DNA of 64,000 nucleotides from Luteipulveratus flavus (lineage in GTDB: Bacteria; Actinomycetota; Actinomycetes; Actinomycetales; Dermatophilaceae), in the NCBI RefSeq assembly GCF_029439465.1, contig NZ_JAROAV010000021.1, positions 62,001-126,000 on the forward strand, in the 5' to 3' direction. Made by a program: the position numbers and the translations under genes. Positions within the stretch are counted from its first letter, which is position 1. Every line of letters begins with the position of its first letter. Under the pieces are notes generated by a model that was given only the letters and a program-made list of their open reading frames with translations, had not been told where the DNA came from and did no database searches. Below are positions 54,334-63,315 of this stretch, one piece after another.

Positions 54334-54339
54334 AGCCTA
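54334..54339 (-). promoter_or_regulatory. Candidate -10 element for the lipoprotein gene (leaderless)
   Basis: TAGGCT on the minus strand ends 6 nt before the ATG at 54327. Confidence 0.4.
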
Positions 54340-54386
54340 GCGAGCGGTCGGTCGACGCCACCGTGTCGACCTCGCGACCCGCCGGG

Positions 54387-55269
54387 TCAGGTCAGGCCGA
54401 GCAGGCGCGCGCCGTTGTGCCACAGCACGGACCGCATCCAGTCGGCCCCGAGGTCGAGCCGGTCGAGCGCCTCGATCTGATGGGCGTACGGGTAGGGGAT
54501 GTTGGGGAAGTCGCTGCCCAGGACGACCTTGTCCTGCAGGTCCCGCAGCCGTGCCGGGTAACCGGGCGGCATGGGCGCCATCGACTCGGTGAAGTCCGTG
54601 CCGACCATGGTCGTGTCGAGATGGACGTTCGCGAACTCCGTTGCCAGATCTGCGAACTCGTCGTACTCGGGCAGCCCGGCGTGGGCGATGACGAGGGTCA
54701 GCCGCGGGAACCTCGTCAGCAGGCGACGGATCGGCGGCACTCCGGTGTGAGTACCCGGGTGCGGACCGGAGCCGCAGTGGATGACGACGGGAATCTGGTT
54801 CTGCTGCAACGTGTCCCAGGCGTCGTCCAGCATCGGGTCGTCCGGCGCGAACTCGCCGACCTGCACGTGCACCTTGAACAACCGTGCCCCCGACTCCACT
54901 GCGGACCGGACGTACGCCGGCGCGTCCGGCTCGGCGTACAGCGTGGCGCAGTGGACGGCGTCCGGGACCCGTGCGGCGAAGTCGGCGCACCACGCGTTGA
55001 GCCAGGCGGCCATGCCCGGCTTGTGGGGGGTAGGTGAGTGCCGGGACCGACCGGACGCCCAGCGCGCGGATGATCTCGAGCCGGCGCGTCTCGTCGTACC
55101 GGTAGGTGATCGGCCAGGCGCGGCCCGTCACCTGCTCGGCCCGGTCGAAGTACGACCACACCTTCTCCAGCATCCCCTGGGGAAGGAAGTGGACGTGGAC
55201 GTCGGCCAGCCCGGGGAGTCCGAGGCCGCGCCAGTACACGGGGACGTCGGCGTCGGTCCAGGTCGTCAC
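54387..55269 (-). pseudogene. Amidohydrolase (amidohydro-related, TIM-barrel), frameshifted at a C6 tract
   Basis: The N-terminal part from GTG 55269 has the metal motif LADVHVHFLP. The frame is lost after ALTYP at about 55025-55030, where the coding strand has six consecutive C. Five would restore ALTYPHKPGMAAWLN and continue to the TGA at 54387. The downstream part keeps VVIHCGSG, VIAHAGLPEYDEF and VLGSDFPNIPYPY, all expected metal-site segments. Corrected, it is about 293 aa. A homopolymer error, a decayed gene or a contingency tract are all possible. Confidence 0.8.
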
Positions 55270-55276
55270 CGGCCCG

Positions 55277-55282
55277 ACTCTA
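55277..55282 (-). promoter_or_regulatory. Candidate -10 element for the amidohydrolase gene (leaderless)
   Basis: TAGAGT on the minus strand lies 7 nt before the GTG at 55269. Confidence 0.35.
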
Positions 55283-55313
55283 GGCGCGGTGGGAACCCGT
55301 GACCCGCCGAGTC

Positions 55314-55832
55314 TCAGTCGTGCGCGAGGAACGCCTTGCGCAGCAGGGCGTTCAGGCGCGTGATCTCGGTGATCGTCAGCCCGCGGAAGAGCGCCTTCTC
55401 CTGGGCCGCCCAGTCGTGGACCACGCGGTCCCAGGCCTCCCGGCCCGCCGGCGTCGCCTCGATCAGGATGCTGCGGCGGTCGTCCGGGTCCTCGCGCCGG
55501 GTCACCATTCCGCGGGCGACGAGGCGGTCGATGCGGCTGGTCATGCCGGCCCGCGTGATTCCCACCCGGTCCGCGAGCTGGGCGGGCGTCGCTGCCTTCC
55601 CCTGGTCGTCGCTGCCGAGCAGGTGGTGCAGTGTCTTGAACTCCTCGTGGGAGAGCGGGTCGTCGGACAGCAGGTCGCGCAGCCGCCCGTCGGAGAGCTG
55701 GATCATCTTGTCCATGCGCACGAGAGCGCCCTCGACCTCACGGTCGAAGCCGTCCTCGTCCGTGAAGAGCCGGGCCCATCGCTCGACGTGCTCGTCGGCG
55801 AGATCGGTGCCCTGCGTCGGTGTCGTGCTCAC
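55314..55832 (-). CDS. MarR family transcriptional regulator
   Basis: A 172-aa winged-helix regulator. The HTH and wing are LADRVGITRAGMTSRIDRLVARGMVTRREDPDDRRSILI split across about residues 90-135, flanked by dimerisation helices. GTG at 55832 begins STTPTQGTDLADEHVERW. It lies downstream of smc on the opposite strand and upstream of the amidohydrolase, which it might control. The ligand is unknown. Confidence 0.88.
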   Translation of the reverse strand: MSTTPTQGTDLADEHVERWARLFTDEDGFDREVEGALVRMDKMIQLSDGRLRDLLSDDPLSHEEFKTLHHLLGSDDQGKAATPAQLADRVGITRAGMTSRIDRLVARGMVTRREDPDDRRSILIEATPAGREAWDRVVHDWAAQEKALFRGLTITEITRLNALLRKAFLAHD

Positions 55833-56023
55833 TATCGAAGTGTCCCACCCGGAACGAGACGGGCGAAAAGCCGGCAACAGCTCGCCGGGAGGCAGCTCGT
55901 CGACGTTCAGCCGGCGGGTCCGGCCCCCGTCGGCACCGCGAGGCCACGCGGCCCGGGTCCCGGGAGCGCCGTACGCCCACGGCTACAGTGACCGGAATCG
56001 CGATCTGGGAGGATGCGCCGCTC

Positions 56024-59000
56024 GTGTACGTCAAGAGCCTCACCCTGAAGGGCTTCAAGTCCTTCGCCTCGGCGACCTCCATGCGCCTCGAGCCCGGCAT
56101 CACCTGCATCGTCGGCCCCAACGGGTCGGGCAAGTCCAACGTCGTCGACGCCCTCGCTTGGGTGATGGGCGAGCAGGGCGCCAAGAGCCTGCGCGGCGGC
56201 AAGATGGAGGACGTCATCTTCGCCGGTACCCCCGGCCGCGCGCCGCTGGGCCGGGCCGAGGTGACGATGACGATCGACAACACCGACGGTGCGTTGCCGA
56301 TCGACTACACCGAGGTCACGATCAGCCGGACGATGTTCCGCAACGGCGGCTCCGAGTACGCCATCAACGGCACCTCGTGCCGGCTGCTGGACATCCAGGA
56401 GCTGCTGTCCGACTCCGGTATCGGCCGGGAGATGCACGTCATCGTGGGCCAGGGCCAGCTCGACGCCGTGCTGCGGGCGACGCCCGAGGAGCGCCGCGGG
56501 TTCATCGAGGAGGCCGCGGGCGTCCTGAAGCACCGCAAGCGCAAGGAGCGCGCGCTGCGCAAGCTGGACCAGATGGAGGGCAACCTCACCCGCGTCAACG
56601 ACCTGACCAGCGAGATCCGCCGCCAGCTGGGTCCGCTCGGTCGGCAGGCGGAGACCGCTCGCAAGGCCGCGGTCATCCAGACCGACGTCCGTGACGCGCG
56701 GCTGCGGCTCCTCGCCGACGACCTCGTCCAGCTGACGAGCACGCTCGAGCAGGAGATGGCCGACGAGACCGCCCTCATCGAGCAGCGCACCCAGGTCGAG
56801 CGGCGGCTCGCGTCCGTACGCGCCGAGCTCGACCGGCTGGAGCGCGAGGCCGCCGAGGCCGCCCCGATGCTGAGCACGGTGCAGAACCACTGGTTCGCGC
56901 TGAGCTCGCTCAAGGAGCGGCTGGAGGCCACGGCGAGCCTTGCGGGTGAGCGCGTCCGGTTGTTGGCCGAGGACGACGAGGACGAGCAGACTCGCCCCGG
57001 CCGCGACCCGGAGCAGCTGCGCCGGCAGGCCGCCGACCTGCGCGCCCAGGAGAGCTCGACGCGGACGGAGATCGAGCAGGCGACGCTCGCGCTGCAGGAG
57101 GCGGTCGAGCGCCGTGGCGAGCTGGAGCGCGCGCACGAGGAGGAGCAGCAGCGGCTCGCCCGGCTGGCGCGCGCGGCCGCCGACCGTCGGGAGGGCCTGG
57201 CCAAGCTGCAGGGCCAGGTGGGCGCCCGCCGCAGCCGGCTGGAGGCCGGGGAGTCCGAGCTGGGCCGGCTGCAGGAGACCATCGGCGACGCCGCCCGCCG
57301 CGCCACCGCGGCCGAGCGCGACTTCGCGGCCCTGGAGGCGACCATCGCCCAGGACGAGGAGGGCGAGGAGGGGCTCGACGACGCGTACGAGTCGGTGCAG
57401 GAGCGGCTGGAGACGGCTCATGCCGAGCACGAGGGCGTCCGCGAGACCGAGCGCTCCGCGACCCGAGACCGCGAGAGCGCGCAGGCCAAGGTCGACGCGC
57501 TCGCGCTGAGCCTGCGACGCCAGGACGGCGCCGCGACGCTGCTGGGGGCCGATGAACCGCTGGCCGGGCTGCGCGGCTCGCTGTCCACGCTGGTCCAGGT
57601 CACCGACGGCCACGAGGCCGCGCTCGCCGCGGCTCTCGGCTGGGCCGCGGACGCGGTCGTCACGGACGGCGTCGACGTCGCGGCACGGGCCCTGCGCGTA
57701 CTGCGCGACCAGGACGCCGGCCGCGCCGTGCTGCTGACCGGCAGCACCGCGCGCAGCAGTGACCCGGCCGGGTGGCCGCGACTGCCGGAGGGTGTCTTCT
57801 GGGCGCGGGAGGTCGTGACCTGCGACGACCGGCTCCGTCCGGCGATCGAGCAGCTGCTGGAGCGCGTGGCCCTGGTGCCGGACGTCGAGGCGGCCAGGCG
57901 GCTGCTGGACGACGAGCCGGCCGTGACCGCGGTGACCGCCGAGGGCGACGTCTTCGCGCCCGGCTTCGTCCGCGGCGGCTCCGCGGCGGCACCGAGCCTG
58001 ATCGAGCTGCAGGCGGCGATGGACGACGCCCGGGACCAGGTGGCGGACGCCACCCGGCGCGGTGAGCAGGCGCGCTTCAAGGCGGCCGAGCTCGCCGAGA
58101 CGGTCCGCGCGCTCGCCGAGGAGGCGGACGCCGCGCTGGAACGGCTGCACGAGTCCGACGCCCGGATGTCCGCCGTCGCCGAGCAGCTCGGTCAGCTCGG
58201 TCAGGTGATGCGCTCCGCGGGCGCTGAGCGCGAGCGCCACGAGCGTGCGGTCGCGCAGGCCCAGGAGGCGCTGGAGTCCAACCGAAGCGAGCTGGAGGAG
58301 CTGCAGGCGCGGCTCACCGCCGCGGAGGAGGAGCCGGCGGAGGCCGAGCCGAGCACCGACGACCGCGACCGGTTGGCCGTCGAGGCGGCCCAGGCGCGGA
58401 CGGCGGAGACCGAGCTGCGCCTCACCCTGCGGACCCGCGAGGAGCGGGCCCGCGCCCTGGCCGGACGCGCCGACGGCCTGGAGGCCGCCGTCCGGTCCGA
58501 GCTGGACGCCCGGGAGAAGGCGCGGGCGCGGCGCGAGCGACGCCAGCAGCAGGCGGCCGTGGCCGCGGCGGTCGGCCGGGGCGCTGCGTACACCGTGGCG
58601 GTTGTCGGCGGGCTGCTGGAGGTGGCCGCCGACCGGCGCACGACCGTCGAGCGGGAACGAGCCGAGCGCGACCGGGTCCTGGCCGACGTGCGGAGTCGCG
58701 TGAGCACGCTGGGTGACGAGCTGCGCGACCTCACCGACACCGTCCACAAGGACGAGGTCGCCCGTGCTCAGCAGCGGCTGCGCATCGAGGCGCTGCAGAC
58801 CAAGTCCGTCGAGGAGCACGGCATCGACCCCCAGGTGCTGGTCGAGGAGTTCGGCCCGCACCAGCTCGTCCCGTACGTCGCCGGCCCGGACGACGACCCC
58901 GACGACCTGCCGGAGCCGTCGGCGTTCGTGCGCGAGGTGCAGGAGAAGCGGTTGCGCAGCGCCGAGCGGAAGCTGGGCCAGCTGGGCCGGGTCAACCCGC

Positions 59001-59680
59001 TGGCGCTGGAGGAGTTCGCGGCGCTGGAGGAACGGCACAAGTTCCTCACCGAGCAGCTGGAGGACCTGCGCAGCTCCAAGCAGGACCTGCTCTCGATCGT
59101 CGCCGAGGTGGACGAGCGGGTGCAGCGCGTCTTCGCGGAGGCGTTCGCCGACACGGCGGCGCAGTTCGAGGGTGTCTTCGAGCGACTCTTCCCAGGCGGC
59201 GAGGGGCGCCTCGTCCTCACCGACCCGGGCGACATGCTCACCACCGGCATCGAGGTCGAGGCGCGGCCCCCGGGCAAGAAGATCAAGCGGCTGTCGCTGC
59301 TGTCCGGTGGAGAGCGGTCGCTGGTGGCGGTCGCGCTGCTCGTCGCGATCTTCAAGGCCCGGCCGAGCCCGTTCTACATCATGGACGAGGTCGAGGCGGC
59401 GCTGGACGACGCGAACCTCGGCCGGCTGATCACCCTGTTCGAGGAGCTGCGCGACTCCAGCCAGCTGATCGTGATCACGCACCAGAAGCGGACCATGGAG
59501 GTCGCCGACGCGCTGTACGGCGTCTCGATGCGCGGCGACGGCATCACCACCGTCGTCTCGCAGCGGTTGCGCGACATCAGGGACGACGGCACGCCGACGA
59601 TGTCGGCGGGCACCCCCGTCACGGCGGACATGGACCAGGAGCCCGAGGGCGCGCCCGCGGAGGCCGCCGCCGTCGGTTGA
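56024..59680 (+). CDS. smc: Chromosome segregation protein SMC
   Basis: A 1218-aa condensin ATPase. The N-terminal Walker A is GPNGSGKSNVVDALAWVMGEQ (about 31-51). Two long coiled coils flank the hinge (about 505-660, with AALGWAADAVVTDG). The C-terminal ABC signature LLSGGERSLVAVALL is near 1092 and Walker B FYIMDEVEAALDDAN near 1117. Length is normal. GTG 56024 follows GGGAGGA, and TACAGT at 55984-55989 is a plausible -10. Its partners scpA/scpB are not in the window. A hairpin follows. Confidence 0.97.
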   Translation: MYVKSLTLKGFKSFASATSMRLEPGITCIVGPNGSGKSNVVDALAWVMGEQGAKSLRGGKMEDVIFAGTPGRAPLGRAEVTMTIDNTDGALPIDYTEVTISRTMFRNGGSEYAINGTSCRLLDIQELLSDSGIGREMHVIVGQGQLDAVLRATPEERRGFIEEAAGVLKHRKRKERALRKLDQMEGNLTRVNDLTSEIRRQLGPLGRQAETARKAAVIQTDVRDARLRLLADDLVQLTSTLEQEMADETALIEQRTQVERRLASVRAELDRLEREAAEAAPMLSTVQNHWFALSSLKERLEATASLAGERVRLLAEDDEDEQTRPGRDPEQLRRQAADLRAQESSTRTEIEQATLALQEAVERRGELERAHEEEQQRLARLARAAADRREGLAKLQGQVGARRSRLEAGESELGRLQETIGDAARRATAAERDFAALEATIAQDEEGEEGLDDAYESVQERLETAHAEHEGVRETERSATRDRESAQAKVDALALSLRRQDGAATLLGADEPLAGLRGSLSTLVQVTDGHEAALAAALGWAADAVVTDGVDVAARALRVLRDQDAGRAVLLTGSTARSSDPAGWPRLPEGVFWAREVVTCDDRLRPAIEQLLERVALVPDVEAARRLLDDEPAVTAVTAEGDVFAPGFVRGGSAAAPSLIELQAAMDDARDQVADATRRGEQARFKAAELAETVRALAEEADAALERLHESDARMSAVAEQLGQLGQVMRSAGAERERHERAVAQAQEALESNRSELEELQARLTAAEEEPAEAEPSTDDRDRLAVEAAQARTAETELRLTLRTREERARALAGRADGLEAAVRSELDAREKARARRERRQQQAAVAAAVGRGAAYTVAVVGGLLEVAADRRTTVERERAERDRVLADVRSRVSTLGDELRDLTDTVHKDEVARAQQRLRIEALQTKSVEEHGIDPQVLVEEFGPHQLVPYVAGPDDDPDDLPEPSAFVREVQEKRLRSAERKLGQLGRVNPLALEEFAALEERHKFLTEQLEDLRSSKQDLLSIVAEVDERVQRVFAEAFADTAAQFEGVFERLFPGGEGRLVLTDPGDMLTTGIEVEARPPGKKIKRLSLLSGGERSLVAVALLVAIFKARPSPFYIMDEVEAALDDANLGRLITLFEELRDSSQLIVITHQKRTMEVADALYGVSMRGDGITTVVSQRLRDIRDDGTPTMSAGTPVTADMDQEPEGAPAEAAAVG

Positions 59681-59682
59681 TG

Positions 59683-59708
59683 ACCGGCAGACGCGGCCGG
59701 CTGCCGGT
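59683..59708 (+). terminator. Terminator after smc
   Basis: Perfect 8-bp stem ACCGGCAG / CTGCCGGT with a 10-nt GC loop, 2 bases after the smc stop. Confidence 0.6.
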
Positions 59709-59779
59709 GATCGGTGCGTCCTGTCCGGCGACGGGCGTGCCGGTTTGGGCTTCCGGGCGCGAGTGAGCACACTTGGCGC

Positions 59780-60028
59780 ATGGTGTGGCTGATTCTGTCG
59801 ATGGTCCTGTGTGTCGTTCTCGGTGGAGCCGTCGTCGGCGTCGTCGCCGTGCCTGCCCGACGGGACGGGAAGCAGGTGCTCACCCCGCGCGGCGAGCAGG
59901 TCGTCGCGGGGGTCGCCCGGCGCACGGACAAGGTCGTCGAGGGGGCCAAGGACGCCACCGGCACCGTGGTCGGGTCCGCCAGGAGCAAGGTCTCCGCGTC
60001 GCCGCAGCGCACCGAGACGGGCGAGTAA
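59780..60028 (+). CDS. Small single-span membrane protein
   Basis: An 82-aa protein of unknown function. One membrane segment (VWLILSMVLCVVLGGAVVGVVAV) is followed by a basic, Thr/Val-rich cytoplasmic tail (RRTDKVVEGAKDATGTVV). ATG at 59780. It sits between smc and ftsY. Confidence 0.6.
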   Translation: MVWLILSMVLCVVLGGAVVGVVAVPARRDGKQVLTPRGEQVVAGVARRTDKVVEGAKDATGTVVGSARSKVSASPQRTETGE

Positions 60029-60109
60029 CCCCCGGCTTCGCCGCAGCGTCGACGTCCGTCGTCGGCGCACGGGTGCTGTGCACCCTGACCCTTTGCCATG
60101 ATGGGCCGC

Positions 60110-61369
60110 GTGGATGAGCTCTGGGTGATCCTGACCGTCATCACGCTCGCAGCGATTGCGGGCCTGATCCTGGTTGTCGGCCTGCTGCGTGGCAGGGGCG
60201 GCCGGACCAAGGAGCTGCCGACCCGACCGTCGGCGCCGACGCAGCCGGAGCGCACTCCGCCCAAGGCCAACACCTACAAGCCTGGCCCGGGCGCCCGGAT
60301 CGACACCAGCGGCGGGGTCGGCACGATCGACCGCCCCGGGTCGGCGACACCGACGGCACCGCCTGCTCAGCCACCGGCCGAGCCGCCGTCGACGCAGGCC
60401 GAGCCCGAGCTCGTCGAGCCGCCGGTCCCGACCGTCGAACGCCCGGAGTCCGCTCGCGGGCGGATGGTGCGCCTGCGCGAGCGCCTGTCCCGCTCCAACA
60501 CCGCGCTGGGCAAGGCGCTGCTCGCGGTGCTCGCCGGCGGGAAGCTGGACGACGAGGCCTGGGAGGACGTCGAGGACACCCTGCTGCAGGCCGACCTCGG
60601 CGTCGAGGCGACCACGGAGGTCGTGGACGCGCTCAAGAAGCGGGTCCAGGTCGACGGCGTCGCGGACGAGGAGCAGGTCCGCGGCTGGCTGCACGAGGAG
60701 CTGCTGGCCCAGGTCGACCCGACCATGGACCGCCGGATCGCGGCGACGCGGGTCGCCGGGCGGCCCGCCGTCGTCCTGGTCGTCGGCGTCAACGGCACCG
60801 GCAAGACCACGACGGTCGGCAAGCTCGCCCGCGTGCTGGTGGCCGAGGACAAGGACGTCGTGCTCGGCGCCGCCGACACCTTCCGGGCGGCGGCCGCCGA
60901 CCAGCTGCAGACCTGGGGCGAGCGGGTCGGGGTGCCGACGGTCCGCTCCGAGCGCGAGGGGGCCGACCCGGCCGCGGTCGCGTTCGACGCGGTCAAGGGC
61001 GGCGCCGAGACCGAGGCCGACGTGGTCCTGGTCGACACCGCCGGACGGCTGCACAACAAGGCGAACCTGATGGACGAGCTGGGCAAGATCAAGCGCGTCA
61101 TCGAGAAGCAGAGCCCGATCGATGAGGTCCTGCTGGTGCTGGACGCCACCACCGGTCAGAACGGCCTGCGGCAGGCGGAGGTCTTCGCGCAGGTCGTCGA
61201 GATCACCGGCATCGTCCTCACCAAGCTCGACGGCACGGCCAAGGGCGGCATCGTCGTCGCGGTGCAGCGCCAGCTCGGCGTGCCGGTCAAGCTGGTCGGT
61301 CTCGGCGAGGGTCCGGACGACCTCGCGCCGTTCGACCCCGCCGCCTTCGTCGACGCCGTCCTGGACTGA
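60110..61369 (+). CDS. ftsY: Signal recognition particle receptor FtsY
   Basis: A 419-aa SRP receptor GTPase guiding ribosomes to the membrane. It has an N-terminal membrane segment (LWVILTVITLAAIAGLILVV), a Pro/Thr-rich linker of about 85 residues in place of the acidic A domain of E. coli, then the NG domain. G1 is GVNGTGKTTTVGKLA (about 226-240), G3 DTAGRLHNKANLM (about 308), G4 TKLDGTAKGG (about 371). GTG 60110 or ATG 60098 may be the start. The N-terminal anchor is typical of actinobacteria. Confidence 0.95.
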   Translation: MDELWVILTVITLAAIAGLILVVGLLRGRGGRTKELPTRPSAPTQPERTPPKANTYKPGPGARIDTSGGVGTIDRPGSATPTAPPAQPPAEPPSTQAEPELVEPPVPTVERPESARGRMVRLRERLSRSNTALGKALLAVLAGGKLDDEAWEDVEDTLLQADLGVEATTEVVDALKKRVQVDGVADEEQVRGWLHEELLAQVDPTMDRRIAATRVAGRPAVVLVVGVNGTGKTTTVGKLARVLVAEDKDVVLGAADTFRAAAADQLQTWGERVGVPTVRSEREGADPAAVAFDAVKGGAETEADVVLVDTAGRLHNKANLMDELGKIKRVIEKQSPIDEVLLVLDATTGQNGLRQAEVFAQVVEITGIVLTKLDGTAKGGIVVAVQRQLGVPVKLVGLGEGPDDLAPFDPAAFVDAVLD

Positions 61370-61465
61370 GGTCGCGAGTGATCGACCGCCCGCGCGGTGC
61401 CACGCCTCGTGATGAGATCGTGACCTTCCTGGACCCCGGGGCAGGCGCGTGTCACTGTATGGCTC

Positions 61466-62260
61466 ATGTCCGGGAGGCATGCCGCGTCGGGGAGCGGCAG
61501 ACGATGGTTGGTCCCAGCGCTGCTCACGATCGCGGTGCTGCTGCTCGCTGTCGGCGCAGCGGCGGGACTCGGCCTGTGGGACGGCGACGACTCCAGCGGT
61601 CAAGGCGCTCCGACGACGATCAGCCCGCCTGCGAGCACGTCTGCCGTCGTCCCGAGCTCGAGTGCCGGGGCGAGCCCCACCGCAGGGACGAGCTCCACGA
61701 CCATCCCGAGCCCGGGCGCCGCGACCTCGTCCACCTCCGGTCCCTCGCCCGTCGCGGCGATCGATGCGTGCCGCGGCGAGGTCGGTGCAGGCACCGCGCT
61801 CGCTCGGGCGGCCGCGTCCTCGGCGGCGCACTACGGCACCCACACCCAGGCGCAGCTCGCGGTCGACGCCGGGCGCATCAGTGAGGCGACCGCCAAGCAG
61901 CGGTGGGCCGACTCCAAGAAGCTCGGGCCGAGCGATGTGAGTGCGTTCGCCGCGGCGGACCGGACGTACACCTCGCGGTCGGGCGCGTGCGGGCGCGTGC
62001 CGACCGGCACGGCCGGGGCGAACGGCTGTCGGTCCCGCGCCTCCGCGCTGGCCGACCTGGCGCGGACGGCACGGCCGATCAACAGCGGGTGGTCCCACCA
62101 CCTGGACATGATGAAGTCCAAGCCGCACGACGAGGCGGGCCGCGACTTCAGCAGCTACATGACGACGTGGCGCGGCATGGTCCGGGCCGCCCAGCCCGAG
62201 CTGGCGGCGTACTCCCGGGCGAGCGCCGCGCTGGCGAAGGCGCCCACCTGCTCGTCCTGA
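61466..62260 (+). CDS. Membrane-anchored extracellular protein, function unknown
   Basis: A 264-aa protein I do not recognise. A basic start is followed by one membrane segment (WLVPALLTIAVLLLAVGAAAG), then a Ser/Thr/Pro-rich linker to about residue 95. The predicted outer domain has four to five Cys (AIDACRG, SGACGRV, NGCRS, PTCSS) and the motif GWSHHLDMMKSKPH followed by DFSSYMTTWRGMV. The Cys spacing suggests disulfide-bonded folding. It ends 2 bp from the convergent DUF2236 gene. Confidence 0.7.
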   Translation: MSGRHAASGSGRRWLVPALLTIAVLLLAVGAAAGLGLWDGDDSSGQGAPTTISPPASTSAVVPSSSAGASPTAGTSSTTIPSPGAATSSTSGPSPVAAIDACRGEVGAGTALARAAASSAAHYGTHTQAQLAVDAGRISEATAKQRWADSKKLGPSDVSAFAAADRTYTSRSGACGRVPTGTAGANGCRSRASALADLARTARPINSGWSHHLDMMKSKPHDEAGRDFSSYMTTWRGMVRAAQPELAAYSRASAALAKAPTCSS

Positions 62261-62262
62261 GC

Positions 62263-63177
62263 TCAGGCGCGCAGACTGCGGGCCCGTCGTACCGGCGGGT
62301 CGTTCAGCATCCAGCGGACGCCCGACGCGGCGAGCCGGCCACCGGCGTCCAGGACCCGCAGACCACCAGGCGGCAGTGAGATGCCGAGCAGCTCGCGGTA
62401 GCGGTCGGGGAGTGTCGCCACGGCGCCGCTCACGAGGAGCGCGTACGCGGGGCGTGCCGCGACCGACATCGGAGGCTCGAGCATCACGAACCGTGCCGTG
62501 CTGCGCGCCAGCGGTGACCCCTCGAGCTCGCCGTCGTACGACATGAGCACCCGGCGCAGGTCGGCGACGGTGCGCGGCGGGTCGACCACGCCGACCCGCG
62601 CGGCGACCGAGCCGATCTGCGCGACGTAGGTGTCGGCCTCCTCGGTGGTCAGCGGTCGGGGACCGTAGGCCTGGTAGGTCGCGAGGAAGGACTCCGCCTC
62701 GGCCGCGTGGACCCAGCCGAGCAGGTGCGGGTCGGCGGCGTGGTAGGCCCGGCCGTCGGTCGTGGTGCCTCGGATCCGCTGATGGATGCCCCGGACCCGA
62801 GCGATGAGTCGCTCGGCGTCCTCGACCGTGCCGAAGGTGGTCGTGGAGATGAAGTTGCTGGTGCGCTGCAGGCGGCCCCAGGGGTCGCCGCGGTAGCCGG
62901 AGTGGTCGGTCACCCCGGCCAGGGCGAGCGGGTGCAGGGCCTGGACCAGCAGCGCCCGCAGGCCGCCGACGAACATCGCGGCGTCGTGGTGGACGCGCCA
63001 CACCGGGTCCTGCGGGGTGAACCACCGGTCTCCGGGCGTACCCCAGATGCGGTCCGCGCGGCCGACGGCGTCGTCACCGGCGACGCGGCCCTGCAGCGCC
63101 ATGGCCGCCCGGTGGCGCAGGACGTCGTGGGCCTTGCGCAGCGGGGCGGGAGGGGAGAGCAGCAGGTTCGCCGTCAC
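62263..63177 (-). CDS. Oxygenase MpaB family protein (DUF2236)
   Basis: A 304-aa protein. Diagnostic segments are VHHDAAMFVGGLRALLVQALHPLALAGVTDHS and TTTFGTVEDAERLIARVRGIHQRIRG, then HLLGWVHAAEAESFLATYQAYG. These match the DUF2236/MpaB family, whose characterised members bind heme b and cleave polyisoprenoids (rubber oxygenase Lcp) or other lipids. The substrate here is unknown. GTG start; divergent from amt. Confidence 0.88.
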   Translation of the reverse strand: MTANLLLSPPAPLRKAHDVLRHRAAMALQGRVAGDDAVGRADRIWGTPGDRWFTPQDPVWRVHHDAAMFVGGLRALLVQALHPLALAGVTDHSGYRGDPWGRLQRTSNFISTTTFGTVEDAERLIARVRGIHQRIRGTTTDGRAYHAADPHLLGWVHAAEAESFLATYQAYGPRPLTTEEADTYVAQIGSVAARVGVVDPPRTVADLRRVLMSYDGELEGSPLARSTARFVMLEPPMSVAARPAYALLVSGAVATLPDRYRELLGISLPPGGLRVLDAGGRLAASGVRWMLNDPPVRRARSLRA

Positions 63178-63264
63178 CGCTCCAGTATCACCCGTCTCGC
63201 ACCGTGGGACGATCGGCCCCGTGACACCGAGGGTTTACCTGGGAGGGGACGCCGCAACATCGAC

Positions 63265-63291
63265 GTAACACGAGCGCACGCCCGGTGAAAC
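63265..63291 (+). promoter_or_regulatory. Possible GlnR-type nitrogen box upstream of amt
   Basis: GTAAC (63265-63269) and GAAAC (63287-63291) are in line, with GCACG between them at 6-bp intervals. This is close to the 5-mer/6-bp periodicity of actinobacterial GlnR sites (GTnAC-n6-GaAAC), but the middle unit is degenerate. It lies 25 bp before the amt start. Confidence 0.35.
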
Positions 63292-63315
63292 GGTCGCCGA
63301 CCACAGTGTCGGCCC

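Noticed and set aside
55907-63025. 2372-aa open frame antisense to smc, ftsY and neighbours
   Set aside because: It spans several well-supported genes on the other strand and its translation is Arg/Gly/Val/Leu-rich without domains; it is a codon-bias shadow.
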